A DNA stretch of 64,000 nt from Ferruginibacter sp. GTDB taxonomy: Bacteria > Bacteroidota > Bacteroidia > Chitinophagales > Chitinophagaceae. The stretch spans positions 1-64,000 of the forward strand of contig JANXSK010000199.1 of NCBI GenBank assembly GCA_025352695.1, in the 5' to 3' direction. A model generated the notes under the pieces. It made no database searches and was not told where the DNA came from. It worked only from the letters and a program-made list of their open reading frames with translations. Positions 24,684-33,143 of this stretch are shown here, piece by piece (positions within the stretch are counted from its first letter, which is position 1; each line of letters opens with the position of its first letter). A program made the position numbers and the translations under genes.

Positions 24684-26603
24684 TCAATAATGCCATCTTA
24701 CAAAAGCTTCTACAGCTGCATATTGCGTAAGGCCAAGTTGCGCATATAATTTAGCTGTATTGGAATTGCGCTCTTCTGCCCGTTGCCAAAATTCTCTATC
24801 ATCTGCTCCCTGAAAAGGGATACTATCTTTTTGAGACTGGTGAATAAAAATACCATTTCGCTTTCTTACTACCTGATCAGGGCTTAACGGTATAGCCATT
24901 TCAATTTCAGTAATATCCCATTCCTGCCATGCGCCTTTGTATAGCCACAACCAGCAATTGTTTATCCACGGTGCTTTGGTGGCTTTTATTCTTTTTAATG
25001 CCTCAATTACCACATCAAAACATACTTTGTGTGTGCCGTGCGGATCAGCAAAATCACCTGCACAATATATTTGGTGGGGTTGAACTTCATTTAACAACTC
25101 CATTGTAATTAAAACATCTTCTTCTCCCATTGGCTTTTTATCGATGGTGCCGGTTTCGTAAAAAGGCAGGTTTTGAAAATGTATCTGGCTATCTGAAAGG
25201 CCTACATATTTGCACGTAGCTTTTGCTTCACATCTTCTTATTAAACCTTTAATGGCTCTTATTTCATCAGTATCTTTTTCGGTTGATTTTTTTGTTTTCA
25301 AGAATTCAATCGCATTATCAAGAATGGTTTTACTTTTTGTTTCATCAATATCAAACATATTTTCAAAACCAACAGCAAAATCAATAAATCTGGTTACAAA
25401 TTCGTCTGTTACTGCAATGTTACCACTGGTCTGGTATGCAAGATGCATTTCATGCCCCTGTTCGTGCAGGCGTATAAAAGTACCTCCCATGCTAATGATA
25501 TCATCATCGGGATGTGGTGAAAACAAGACTACTTTTTTAGGAAATGGTTCACTTCTTTCGGGATGATGCACTCTTTGTTCGGTAGGCTTTCCACCCGGCC
25601 ATCCAGTAATACTATCTCTTAATAAGTAAAACACTTGTAGGTTTGTTTCGTACGCATCTCCCTTTTCTACCAGCAAATCACTTAATCCGTTATCATTGTA
25701 ATCAATATTGGTGAGGCTTAATACAGGTTTTTTTAATTGCAACGACAAGTTAACAACTGCACGCTTAATCATGTTATTTGTCCACACACATTCACCGGTT
25801 AGCCAGGGTTTTTTAAACCTAGCCAATTCACTGGCACAACCTTCATCAATAACAAAGGTACAGTCGTCATGATTTTGTAATAACGACGCCGGTATTTCTT
25901 CTGTATCATCTTCCTCTACCGCTTTTTGTATTACGGGAGCTTTTGACTGACCCCATGCCATTAATATTATTTTCTTCGATTTTAAAATAGTACTGATTCC
26001 CATTGTTATCGCCATACGTGGCACCTGACTCATATTTCCAAATTCGTAGGCATTGGCAATACGAGTACTGTTATCTAAAGTAATCAATCTTGTTTTAGTG
26101 TAGATGCCGCTACCTGGTTCGTTAAACCCAATATGGCCATTGGTACCGATACCTAATATTTGCAGGTCGAGCCCGCCGGCATCTGCTATCTTTTTTTCGT
26201 AGGCTGCACAGTGCTCTTTCACTTTATCTTTTGGAATCATGCCGTCTGGTAAAAAATAATTATTAGGATCAATATCGGTTTGTTCAAATAAGTTTTTACG
26301 CATAAAGTAGTGATAACTTTGTAACGCATCCGCTTCCATTGGGTAATATTGATCAAGATTAAAAGTGACCACATTTTTAAAACTAAGCCCTTCATTTTTA
26401 TGCATCCTTACCAACTCGGCATATAAAGATTTTGGCGACGAACCTGTTGCCAGCCCAATAATACATTTTTGCCCGGCGGCTTCTTTTTCCCTGATTAAAT
26501 CTGCAATTACCTGCGCAACAAAAGTTGAACCTTCTGCAGAAGAGGGAAATATTTTTACTGCAATTTTTTCAAGAGAATCTGTAAAGTCGATTTTATGCTT
26601 CAT
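24684..26603 (-). CDS. nagB: Glucosamine-6-phosphate deaminase fused to a PIG-L/LmbE deacetylase domain
   Basis: Two-domain protein of 639 residues. Residues 1-290 are a NagB deaminase/isomerase (glucosamine-6-phosphate to fructose-6-phosphate and ammonia): L-A-T-G-S-S-P, F-N-L-D-Q-Y-Y with Asp84, and G-T-N-G-H-I-G-F-N-E-P-G-S with His157 and Glu162. Residues 355-600 are a PIG-L/LmbE-type zinc deacetylase with the metal motif S-P-H-P-D-D-D (362-368) and a downstream D-P-H-G-T-H. The fusion is known in Bacteroidota. The second domain may remove an acetyl group from an amino sugar, but that is inferred. The FucP-type transporter divergent from it fits an amino-sugar pathway. Confidence 0.94.
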   Translation of the reverse strand: MKHKIDFTDSLEKIAVKIFPSSAEGSTFVAQVIADLIREKEAAGQKCIIGLATGSSPKSLYAELVRMHKNEGLSFKNVVTFNLDQYYPMEADALQSYHYFMRKNLFEQTDIDPNNYFLPDGMIPKDKVKEHCAAYEKKIADAGGLDLQILGIGTNGHIGFNEPGSGIYTKTRLITLDNSTRIANAYEFGNMSQVPRMAITMGISTILKSKKIILMAWGQSKAPVIQKAVEEDDTEEIPASLLQNHDDCTFVIDEGCASELARFKKPWLTGECVWTNNMIKRAVVNLSLQLKKPVLSLTNIDYNDNGLSDLLVEKGDAYETNLQVFYLLRDSITGWPGGKPTEQRVHHPERSEPFPKKVVLFSPHPDDDIISMGGTFIRLHEQGHEMHLAYQTSGNIAVTDEFVTRFIDFAVGFENMFDIDETKSKTILDNAIEFLKTKKSTEKDTDEIRAIKGLIRRCEAKATCKYVGLSDSQIHFQNLPFYETGTIDKKPMGEEDVLITMELLNEVQPHQIYCAGDFADPHGTHKVCFDVVIEALKRIKATKAPWINNCWLWLYKGAWQEWDITEIEMAIPLSPDQVVRKRNGIFIHQSQKDSIPFQGADDREFWQRAEERNSNTAKLYAQLGLTQYAAVEAFVRWHY

Positions 26604-26732
26604 ATTTAATTTTTGTTAAATTAGTTTTGTAAATTGATTGTGTATTTAGGCAATCATCTTAAAAAAGAATAATATACAGGCCTTCAATTTACTTCTACCT
26701 ATTGGGTGTAAAAGAAATTTTTAGGAAGGCAT
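26604..26732. other. Leader/promoter region of the nagB-like gene
   Basis: First part of the 598-base divergent intergenic region. No gene and no exact TAnnTTTG box were identified here. The dyads further along are listed separately; between 26903 and 27127 I see nothing clear beyond an AGGGTT/AACCCT pair 57 bases apart (26967, 27030). Confidence 0.4.
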
Positions 26733-26792
26733 TGCCTGTAAAAATTATTACTAGTGCTAATAATTGTAAAGAATGCTATAAAAATACAGGCA
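26733..26792. repeat. Nested inverted repeat, divergent nagB-like/transporter region
   Basis: Outer arms TGCCTGTA (26733-26740) and TACAGGCA (26785-26792), inner arms AATTATTA (26743-26750) and TAATAATT (26758-26765) around a 7-base loop. All arms are perfect 8-base matches. It lies 130-190 bases upstream of the nagB-like start and could be in its 5' leader. Confidence 0.5.
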
Positions 26793-26863
26793 TTTGTCAC
26801 ATTAATATTTGATAAAGTAAAGTAATTTTTTTGATGAAAAAAAGACAAGGCTATTATTCAACT

Positions 26864-26902
26864 ATAATATTCCCATCACAATCGATTGCACAGGAATATT
26901 AT
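26864..26902. promoter_or_regulatory. Dyad nested around a perfect palindrome
   Basis: Outer perfect 10-base arms ATAATATTCC (26864-26873) and GGAATATTAT (26893-26902) flank a central perfect palindrome CAATCGATTG (26879-26888), with spacers of 5 and 4 bases. The near-exact symmetry of both layers around one centre suggests a binding site for a multimeric regulator rather than chance. Confidence 0.5.
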
Positions 26903-27127
26903 TTATAACTGGCTCCAATTTATTCAATAAGTAATTATTAAATCTACTTCACTCAGCACTATAAAAAGGGTTAGCATATTTAAGTAAAAGAAAGTTGCAA
27001 TAAAAATTGAGATATAAAATTATTTTTTCAACCCTACTTCAATTTAATATTTTGTTATTCTTTAAAACAGATAAGGTGAATCATTTAGAAGGAAAAAATG
27101 AAATAAATCAGTATTAAAAAAATCACG

Positions 27128-27137
27128 CAAACGTTTG
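27128..27137. promoter_or_regulatory. LacI-type operator CAAACGTTTG before the sugar transporter
   Basis: Perfect 10-base palindrome with a central CG, typical of LacI/GalR-family operators, 65 bases before the transporter ATG. A second half-symmetric AAAC-CC-GTTT lies at 27146-27155. No LacI gene is in the window, so the regulator would act from elsewhere. Confidence 0.5.
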
Positions 27138-27201
27138 AATGCATTAAACCCGTTTTTTTGCAGCTACATAGAGTATATTGAAACCTGAAACAAAAAAATT
27201 T

Positions 27202-28482
27202 ATGCAAACAACTACCCAAGCCGCCAACCGCTATGCCATTACAATCATAGGAATATTATTTTTTATTTTTGGATTTGTTACCTGGCTCAATAGTTCGCTT
27301 ATCCCATTTTTAAAACTGGCATGCGAATTAACAAGTGATACACAAGCATTTTTTGTAACGTTTGCATTCTATATGGCTTACTTTTTCCTTGCCATTCCAT
27401 CTTCGTTTATTTTAAAAAAAACAGGGTTTAAAAATGGCATGGCACTTGGCTTATTGGTTATGGCCGCAGGTTCACTGGTTTTTATACCAGCAGCCAACAG
27501 CAGAAGTTTTGGTTTATTTTTAAGCGGTTTATTTGTGCAAGGCATGGGACTGGCTATTTTGCAAACTGCTTCCAATCCTTACATTAGTATTATAGGCCCT
27601 ATAGAAAGTGCTGCTACAAGAATCAGTATTCTGGGTATTTGTAATAAAGTAGCTGGTATACTTAGCCCTTTAATTGTGGGTGCTATGGTGTTAAAAAATG
27701 CCACAAGTATTGAGGAGCAGGTGAAACTAACCACAGATTTTGTTACCAAAGAAAATTTATTGAATGAACTTGCTGGCAGGGTAATAACACCCTATATTAT
27801 AATGGCGATTATTTTAGTTTTACTCGCCATTATGTTACGCTTATCCAAATTACCGGAGATAAAAGAAACAGCTGAAACCGATGCTGCAAATAATTTATTA
27901 ACGGGTAATAAAACAAGTGTGTTTCAATTTCCGAATTTAGTACTTGGTGTGCTTTGCTTATTTTTATATGTAGGTGTAGAGGTAATGGCTGGTGATGCAA
28001 TTGGCACTTATGGCAAATCAATGGGTATGCCGCTTGATGAGACAAAATACTTTACCACTTTTACCTTGATTGCTATGCTAACAGGTTACATAATAGGCAT
28101 TATTACCATACCAAAATATGTTACCCAACAAAAAGCATTATTGATATCTGCCATTACTGGTGTTGTGTTTACAAGCATGGTTTTTTTAACCGCAGGTTAT
28201 ACCGCTATTGTGTTTATTGCCTTACTAGGTTTATCCAATGCCTTAATGTGGCCAGCCATTTTTCCACTGGCGATTGCAGGTTTAGGAAAATTTACAAAAA
28301 TTGGTGCTGCCTTACTTATAATGGGCATTGCAGGTGGTGCATTGTTACCCTTATTGTATGCAACTTTAAAAGATCCTAACGGATCAATTCAATTGTCAAA
28401 TAAGTTATCATTTTTAATTTGTATGCTGCCCTGCTATTTGTATATTATTTATTATGCAACAAAAGGATATAAAAGAAAATAA
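27202..28482 (+). CDS. FucP/GluP-type MFS sugar transporter, probably for an amino sugar
   Basis: Major facilitator protein of 426 residues with twelve helices, of the FucP/glucose-galactose porter group. Typical early sequence: F-F-I-F-G-F-V-T-W-L-N-S-S-L-I-P-F-L, then Q-T-A-S-N-P-Y-I-S and A-T-R-I-S-I-L-G-I-C-N-K. Divergence from the NagB/PIG-L gene suggests N-acetylglucosamine or a related sugar, as in NagP systems; substrate specificity cannot be read from sequence. The start is ATG 27202; an in-frame TTG at 27178 is not supported by anything. Ends just before a strong terminator. Confidence 0.93.
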   Translation: MQTTTQAANRYAITIIGILFFIFGFVTWLNSSLIPFLKLACELTSDTQAFFVTFAFYMAYFFLAIPSSFILKKTGFKNGMALGLLVMAAGSLVFIPAANSRSFGLFLSGLFVQGMGLAILQTASNPYISIIGPIESAATRISILGICNKVAGILSPLIVGAMVLKNATSIEEQVKLTTDFVTKENLLNELAGRVITPYIIMAIILVLLAIMLRLSKLPEIKETAETDAANNLLTGNKTSVFQFPNLVLGVLCLFLYVGVEVMAGDAIGTYGKSMGMPLDETKYFTTFTLIAMLTGYIIGIITIPKYVTQQKALLISAITGVVFTSMVFLTAGYTAIVFIALLGLSNALMWPAIFPLAIAGLGKFTKIGAALLIMGIAGGALLPLLYATLKDPNGSIQLSNKLSFLICMLPCYLYIIYYATKGYKRK

Positions 28483-28500
28483 TAATTGGAGATAATTTTT

Positions 28501-28545
28501 GCAGGTATTTGTTTATTGCCCAAACAAATACCTGCTATTTTTTTG
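28501..28545. terminator. Bidirectional terminator between convergent transporter genes
   Basis: Perfect 14-pair stem GCAGGTATTTGTTT (28501-28514) with AAACAAATACCTGC (28522-28535), loop of 7. A T run follows on the plus strand, and a shorter one (GCAAAAATTA) on the minus strand. It serves both the sugar transporter and the symporter. Confidence 0.9.
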
Positions 28546-28554
28546 AATAAAAAA

Positions 28555-29814
28555 TCAGTTTTTTTCAACTGAAAGTCCCTTTATAACCACTTGTTGGTAT
28601 ACCACTTCATCAATAGCTTTTTCACTTTTTGCAATTACAAGTGTAGCAACTGTATTGCCAATAAAATTAATCAGTGCCCTGCCTTCGCTCATAAACCTAT
28701 CAACACCTATTAATAAGGCAAGCCCTTCTAATGGAATTACTTTTACTGCTGTAAGTGTAGATGCCAACACAATAAAGCCACTACCAGTAACCCCTGCAGC
28801 ACCTTTACTGGTTAATAATAATATGCCAATAATGCTTAATTGCTGCCCCAGAGAAAGATCAACTTTAAAAACCTGTGCTAAAAATATAATGCTCATACTT
28901 AAATAAATGGTAGTGCCATCCAGGTTAAAACTATAACCAGTTGGAACCACTAAGCCCACCACTTCTTTATCAACACCGGCATCTTCCAGTTTTTTTATTA
29001 AAGAGGGTAAAGCAACCTCGCTGCTGCTGCTGCCCAGCACAATTAAAATTTCTTCTTTTATATATACAAGCAATTTCCACAAACTAAATTTATAATAACG
29101 AGCAATCAGGTTAAGCACAACAAAAATAAAAAGTAAGCCGGTTGCATAAAAAGTAAGCATCAGTTTACCTAGCATCGCAAGGCTTGCAAACCCAAATTTG
29201 CCAATAGTAAATGCCATACCACCAAACGCCCCAATCGGACTAAACCGCATAATAATTTTTAAAATGTTAAACAACACTTTATTAATCATTTCAAAATTTC
29301 GCAATAAAGGAGCTCCAGTTTTCCCCATCCATTTTAAGCCAATAGCAAATAAGATACTGAAGAAAAGTACTTGCAAAATATCTCCTTTAGCAAAGGAGTC
29401 AACAATATTAGAAGGAACAATATGTGCAAAAAATTCTCCCCATTTAAGGTCTTTTGCCTGAGAAGTGTATTGTGCAACTTTATCACTTTGGGTACTGCTA
29501 TAATTAACGCCCACGCCAGGTTTTACCAGGTTGCCTACTATTAATCCAATTACGAGCGCAGCAGTGGTAACTATTTCAAAATAAAGAATGGCTTTACCGC
29601 CAATCCTTCCAGCCTTTTTTAATGCTCCTGCACCAGCAATACCGGCTACAATGGTAAAAAAGATGACTGGTGCAATCACCATTCGAATCATATTGATAAA
29701 TGTTTCGCTGATGAGTTGCGCTGCAGAAGCAAAACCAGGAAAAAAGTAACCCACAACAATACCTGCTACAATACCAATAAGCACCTGTACATACAATACT
29801 TTTAAATATTTCAC
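28555..29814 (-). CDS. Dicarboxylate/amino acid:cation symporter (DAACS family)
   Basis: Sodium- or proton-coupled symporter of 419 residues, DctA/GltP family, for C4-dicarboxylates or glutamate/aspartate. Family motifs: F-I-N-M-I-R-M-V-I-A-P-V-I-F-F-T-I-V-A-G-I, the serine-rich hairpin G-S-S-S-S-E-V-A-L-P, N-L-D-G-T-T-I-Y and a TM8 region ending D-R-F-M-S-E-G-R-A-L-I-N-F-I-G-N. Which substrate it takes is not decidable, though the D-R-F-M-S-E-x-R sequence is the DctA type. The start is GTG 29814; no ATG fits the first helix. Confidence 0.93.
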   Translation of the reverse strand: MKYLKVLYVQVLIGIVAGIVVGYFFPGFASAAQLISETFINMIRMVIAPVIFFTIVAGIAGAGALKKAGRIGGKAILYFEIVTTAALVIGLIVGNLVKPGVGVNYSSTQSDKVAQYTSQAKDLKWGEFFAHIVPSNIVDSFAKGDILQVLFFSILFAIGLKWMGKTGAPLLRNFEMINKVLFNILKIIMRFSPIGAFGGMAFTIGKFGFASLAMLGKLMLTFYATGLLFIFVVLNLIARYYKFSLWKLLVYIKEEILIVLGSSSSEVALPSLIKKLEDAGVDKEVVGLVVPTGYSFNLDGTTIYLSMSIIFLAQVFKVDLSLGQQLSIIGILLLTSKGAAGVTGSGFIVLASTLTAVKVIPLEGLALLIGVDRFMSEGRALINFIGNTVATLVIAKSEKAIDEVVYQQVVIKGLSVEKN

Positions 29815-30018
29815 GCTTGCTTTTTAAGTTGTTTAAATTATAACTTTTTATTGATTAGCCGCTTTCTAATATATTTTGATTCGGTTATTTTTATTGTAAG
29901 AAAGTTATTGGCTAAATTGTATTTGCCTGAAACCATACTCTGCAAACTTTACATCGTACACTCTTCGTTTCTGTGAAGGGAAAATTAAAAATATTCTGCT
30001 TCTTTTGTACATTTAATA

Positions 30019-31080
30019 ATGCAATCAAACACATTTCTTTTATATGGCGCCAATGGTTATACCGGCGAATTAATTGCCCGCTTTGCCAACAAATATAATT
30101 TACAACCTATACTTGCAGGCAGAAGAAAAGAAGTAATTGAACCATTGGCTATCCAACTGCAACTTGCCTACAAAATTTTTGAAATCAACGACAGTGCCGC
30201 ATTGCTGGCTGCCTTAAGAGAAGTTAAAGTAGTATTGCATGCTGCAGGACCTTTTGATAATACAGCCAAGCAAATGATATTTGCCTGTTTACTTACCGGC
30301 ACACATTACTTGGATATTAATGGAGACATTACCGTATTTGAAAGGATAAAACAGTATGATGATGCAGCAAAAAAAGGCGGTATTATGTTATTGCCAGGTG
30401 TAGGTTTTGATGTGGTGCCTACAGATTGCATTGCGTTACAATTAAAAAATCTATTACCTGATGCCCTTACACTGCAATTAGCTTTTGCTACTTTGAGAGG
30501 GAATATTTCTCATGGTACTGCCACGACAATGGCTGATAAAATTGGGGAAAGTGGGGCTGTAAGAAAAGAAGGAAAAATAATTGCTGTTCCTTTGGGGAAA
30601 AAAGGAAAGTGGGTTGACTTTGGTACAAAAAAATTATTTGTAATGAGCATTCCATTGGGAGATATTTCAACTGCTTATTTTACTACCGGCATACCGAATA
30701 TTGAAACTTTTACCGCCATATCTCACAAAGTTTATTATTACTTAAAATTACAATCGTTGTTTAACTGGTTATTGCGTACCAACCTTTTACGCCAATACAT
30801 TAAAAAGAAAATTAACCAACGTCCTGCTGGCCCTGATGATGAACAGCGCAGCAGCGCCTCCAGTATGGTTTGGGGAGAAGCAACCAATGCAGCGGGTAAA
30901 AAAGTTGCCGTTCGCCTTAGTGGTCCTGAAGGATATACTTTAACTGCACACAGCACATTAATAATTATTCAAAAAATATTGAACGGTAATTTTGTACCCG
31001 GCTATCAAACACCTGCCAGTACTTATGGAGAAAACCTGGTGCTGGAAATACCTGGAGTAAAGAGAGAAGTGGTGAATTAA
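30019..31080 (+). CDS. Saccharopine dehydrogenase-like NAD(P)-binding reductase
   Basis: Oxidoreductase of 353 residues. The N-terminal Rossmann domain has L-Y-G-A-N-G-Y-T-G-E-L-I-A and A-G-R-R, followed by V-V-L-H-A-A-G-P-F and T-H-Y-L-D-I-N-G-D, the layout of saccharopine dehydrogenase-like and trans-acting enoyl reductase proteins. The G-V-G-F-D-V-V-P-T-D-C segment is typical of this branch. The substrate is unknown; lysine catabolism by true saccharopine dehydrogenase is not implied. A TTCTTTTG sequence 11 bases before the ATG is a one-mismatch -7 box. Confidence 0.88.
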   Translation: MQSNTFLLYGANGYTGELIARFANKYNLQPILAGRRKEVIEPLAIQLQLAYKIFEINDSAALLAALREVKVVLHAAGPFDNTAKQMIFACLLTGTHYLDINGDITVFERIKQYDDAAKKGGIMLLPGVGFDVVPTDCIALQLKNLLPDALTLQLAFATLRGNISHGTATTMADKIGESGAVRKEGKIIAVPLGKKGKWVDFGTKKLFVMSIPLGDISTAYFTTGIPNIETFTAISHKVYYYLKLQSLFNWLLRTNLLRQYIKKKINQRPAGPDDEQRSSASSMVWGEATNAAGKKVAVRLSGPEGYTLTAHSTLIIIQKILNGNFVPGYQTPASTYGENLVLEIPGVKREVVN

Positions 31081-31160
31081 CTAATTTTAAAATGTTAGAC
31101 ATCTGCTTGAATTATTCCAAAAAGATGCCCATCTAAAATTTTAATTAAATATTGTTTTAA

Positions 31161-31194
31161 CAAAAAAACCTCAGCAAAACTTAAGCTGAGGTTT
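31161..31194 (-). terminator. Terminator of the deoxyhypusine synthase-like gene
   Basis: Perfect 10-pair stem AAACCTCAGC (31166-31175) with GCTGAGGTTT (31185-31194), loop of 9. On the minus strand the stem is followed by TTTTG after its own T-ended arm (TTTTTTTG in total). It lies 19 bases after the stop codon. Confidence 0.8.
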
Positions 31195-31213
31195 ACTTAT
31201 AGAATAAACTTTT

Positions 31214-32188
31214 TTACCATCCCAATATCCAGGCAAATATCAGCGGACAAACAATGGTGGCATCACTTTCTACAATAAATTTTGGTGTAGTAATATCCAG
31301 TTTCCCCCAGGTAATTTTTTCGTTTGGAACTGCCCCAGAATAAGATCCGTAAGATGTAGTAGAATCACTTACCTGGCAAAAATAACTCCAGAAAGGAACG
31401 TCATGCCACTCCAGATCCTGGTACATCATTGGCACAACACAAATGGGAAAATCTCCCGCAATGCCTCCGCCAATCTGAAAAAACCCTACTCCTTTTCCCC
31501 CTGAATTATTTCTGTACCAATCAGCTAGCCATACCATATATTCGATACCACTTTTCATGGTGGTTGCTTTCAGCTGGTTTTTAATTATGTAACTGGCGAA
31601 AATATTTCCCATCGTACTGTCTTCCCAGCCGGGTACTACAATCGGAATATTCTTTTCCGCTGCTGCCAGCATCCAGCTATTTTTAGGATCAATTTCGTAA
31701 TACTGCTCCAACACACCACTTAACAACATTTTGTACATGTACTCATGCGGAAAATAACGCTCTCCCTTATCTTCTGCATCTTTCCATATTTTATGAATAT
31801 GTTGTTGCAATCTTCTAAATGCTTCTTCTTCTGGTATGCAGGTATCTGTTACACGGTTGTAATGATTTTCAAGCAAATCCCATTCTTCCTGCGGACTCAA
31901 ATCACGATAATTAGGTACCCTTTTATAATGGCTGTGCGCCACAAGATTCATAATATCTTCCTCCAGATTAGCACCAGTACAACTAATTATACTCACTTTA
32001 TCCTGCCGAATCATTTCGGCTAAACTTAATCCTAATTCTGCGGTACTCATTGCCCCTGCAAGCGTAACCATCATTTTACCACCAGCCTCCATGTGTGTTA
32101 CATACCCTTTGGCGGCATCCATTAAAGCAGCGGCATTAAAGTGGCGATAATGATGCTCTATAAAAGTTGAAACGGGTCCTTTGCTCAT
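31214..32188 (-). CDS. Deoxyhypusine synthase-like protein
   Basis: Protein of 324 residues in the deoxyhypusine synthase (DHS) family. The eukaryotic/archaeal enzyme moves an aminobutyl group from spermidine to a lysine of eIF5A, which bacteria lack. Features: T-L-A-G-A-M-S-T-A-E-L-G, I-S-C-T-G-A-N-L-E-E-D near the NAD site, G-F-F-Q-I-G-G-G-I-A-G-D-F-P-I, and K-I-T-W-G-K-L with the imine-forming Lys296 in its conserved W-G-K context. The full active-site layout is preserved, so an aminobutyl transfer to another acceptor, for example a diamine (homospermidine formation), is a reasonable inference. No polyamine genes are adjacent. Confidence 0.9.
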   Translation of the reverse strand: MSKGPVSTFIEHHYRHFNAAALMDAAKGYVTHMEAGGKMMVTLAGAMSTAELGLSLAEMIRQDKVSIISCTGANLEEDIMNLVAHSHYKRVPNYRDLSPQEEWDLLENHYNRVTDTCIPEEEAFRRLQQHIHKIWKDAEDKGERYFPHEYMYKMLLSGVLEQYYEIDPKNSWMLAAAEKNIPIVVPGWEDSTMGNIFASYIIKNQLKATTMKSGIEYMVWLADWYRNNSGGKGVGFFQIGGGIAGDFPICVVPMMYQDLEWHDVPFWSYFCQVSDSTTSYGSYSGAVPNEKITWGKLDITTPKFIVESDATIVCPLIFAWILGW

Positions 32189-32477
32189 AATTAACTATTT
32201 TTTACTGGTAACTGTACATTTTGTGTCATTCTACCAATGAAGCAGAACGGGCAGCAAAAATAGTTTTTTTTATTATCCTAACTATTGTATTTCTGTTAAG
32301 TACTATCCGATTATTTACCCTTTGTTTTAAATAAGTAAATCCATTGCGCTGTAGCAATTTTTCTTGAGGTACTTATCAATGTACCTATTTTTCGTTGTAA
32401 TCTACATTCAATTAACAATTCCGTAAAAGTAAAAAAAGCAAAAAAAGGAGTTATAAAGCAAACGTGTTTAAAGCCTG

Positions 32478-32505
32478 TTGGGTACAAACACATTTTATAC
32501 CTTTA
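32478..32505 (+). promoter_or_regulatory. Promoter of the ACP phosphodiesterase gene
   Basis: TTG at 32478-32480 and TACCTTTA at 32498-32505 are 17 bases apart. The -7 box differs from TAnnTTTG only at its last base and ends 5 bases before the ATG at 32511, so the transcript would be essentially leaderless. Confidence 0.42.
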
Positions 32506-32510
32506 ACAGT

Positions 32511-33107
32511 ATGAATTATTTGGCGCATGCATACCTTTCTTTTAATGACCCCGGTATTTTAGCCGGCAACATGATCAGTGATTTTATAAAGGGTAAAAAA
32601 AAATTTGATTACCCGGAAATTATTCAGAAAGGAATGATGTTACACAGAGCCGTTGACGAATTTACAGATTACCATCCTGTAACGCAACAGGCTAAACAAT
32701 TTTTTAAAGCAGATTACAGGTTATATGCCGGAGCTTTTGTTGATGTTCTATACGATCACTTTTTAGCCAACGATAAAAAAGAATTTGCCAATGATGCTGA
32801 CTTAAATACTTTTTGTCAACAAACCTATGGCAGCTTACAAACCAATGTAGCTTTGCTGCCACAAAACTTTCAACAAATTTTACCATACATGCAATCGCAA
32901 AACTGGTTATATAATTACCAGTATAAGCAAGGTATTGAAAAAAGTTTTGGAGGACTTGTAAAACGGGCAGCTTATTTATCAGAATCAGCTATCGCATTTA
33001 AAATATTTAATCAACACTATGATGCCTTACAAATATGTTACAACGAATTTTTTCCGCTGCTAAAACAGTTTGCCTTTTATAAATTGACGGAACTTTACAG
33101 TAGTTGA
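32511..33107 (+). CDS. acpH: Acyl carrier protein phosphodiesterase (AcpH) family
   Basis: AcpH-type phosphodiesterase, 198 residues, which removes the 4'-phosphopantetheine group from holo-ACP. The start M-N-Y-L-A-H-A-Y-L-S and G-N-M-I-S-D-F-I-K-G-K are the family signatures, followed by G-M-M-L-H-R-A-V-D-E-F-T-D and D-V-L-Y-D-H-F-L-A, the His/Asp metal-site residues of this HD-like fold. The frame is open further upstream, but ATG 32511 gives the canonical N-terminus. Activity on ACP in Bacteroidota has not been shown to my knowledge. Confidence 0.9.
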   Translation: MNYLAHAYLSFNDPGILAGNMISDFIKGKKKFDYPEIIQKGMMLHRAVDEFTDYHPVTQQAKQFFKADYRLYAGAFVDVLYDHFLANDKKEFANDADLNTFCQQTYGSLQTNVALLPQNFQQILPYMQSQNWLYNYQYKQGIEKSFGGLVKRAAYLSESAIAFKIFNQHYDALQICYNEFFPLLKQFAFYKLTELYSS

Positions 33108-33143
33108 AATCTTTTATATTTGCACCTAAATAATTAATTTTTT

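Noticed and set aside
27178-27201. TTG 27178 as start of the sugar transporter
   Set aside because: An ATG at 27202 lies 8 codons downstream and fits the family N-terminus; nothing supports the TTG.
32311-32493. 60-codon minus-strand frame between the DHS-like and acpH genes
   Set aside because: Overlaps the acpH promoter, has no ribosome-binding site and the sequence has no protein-like features.
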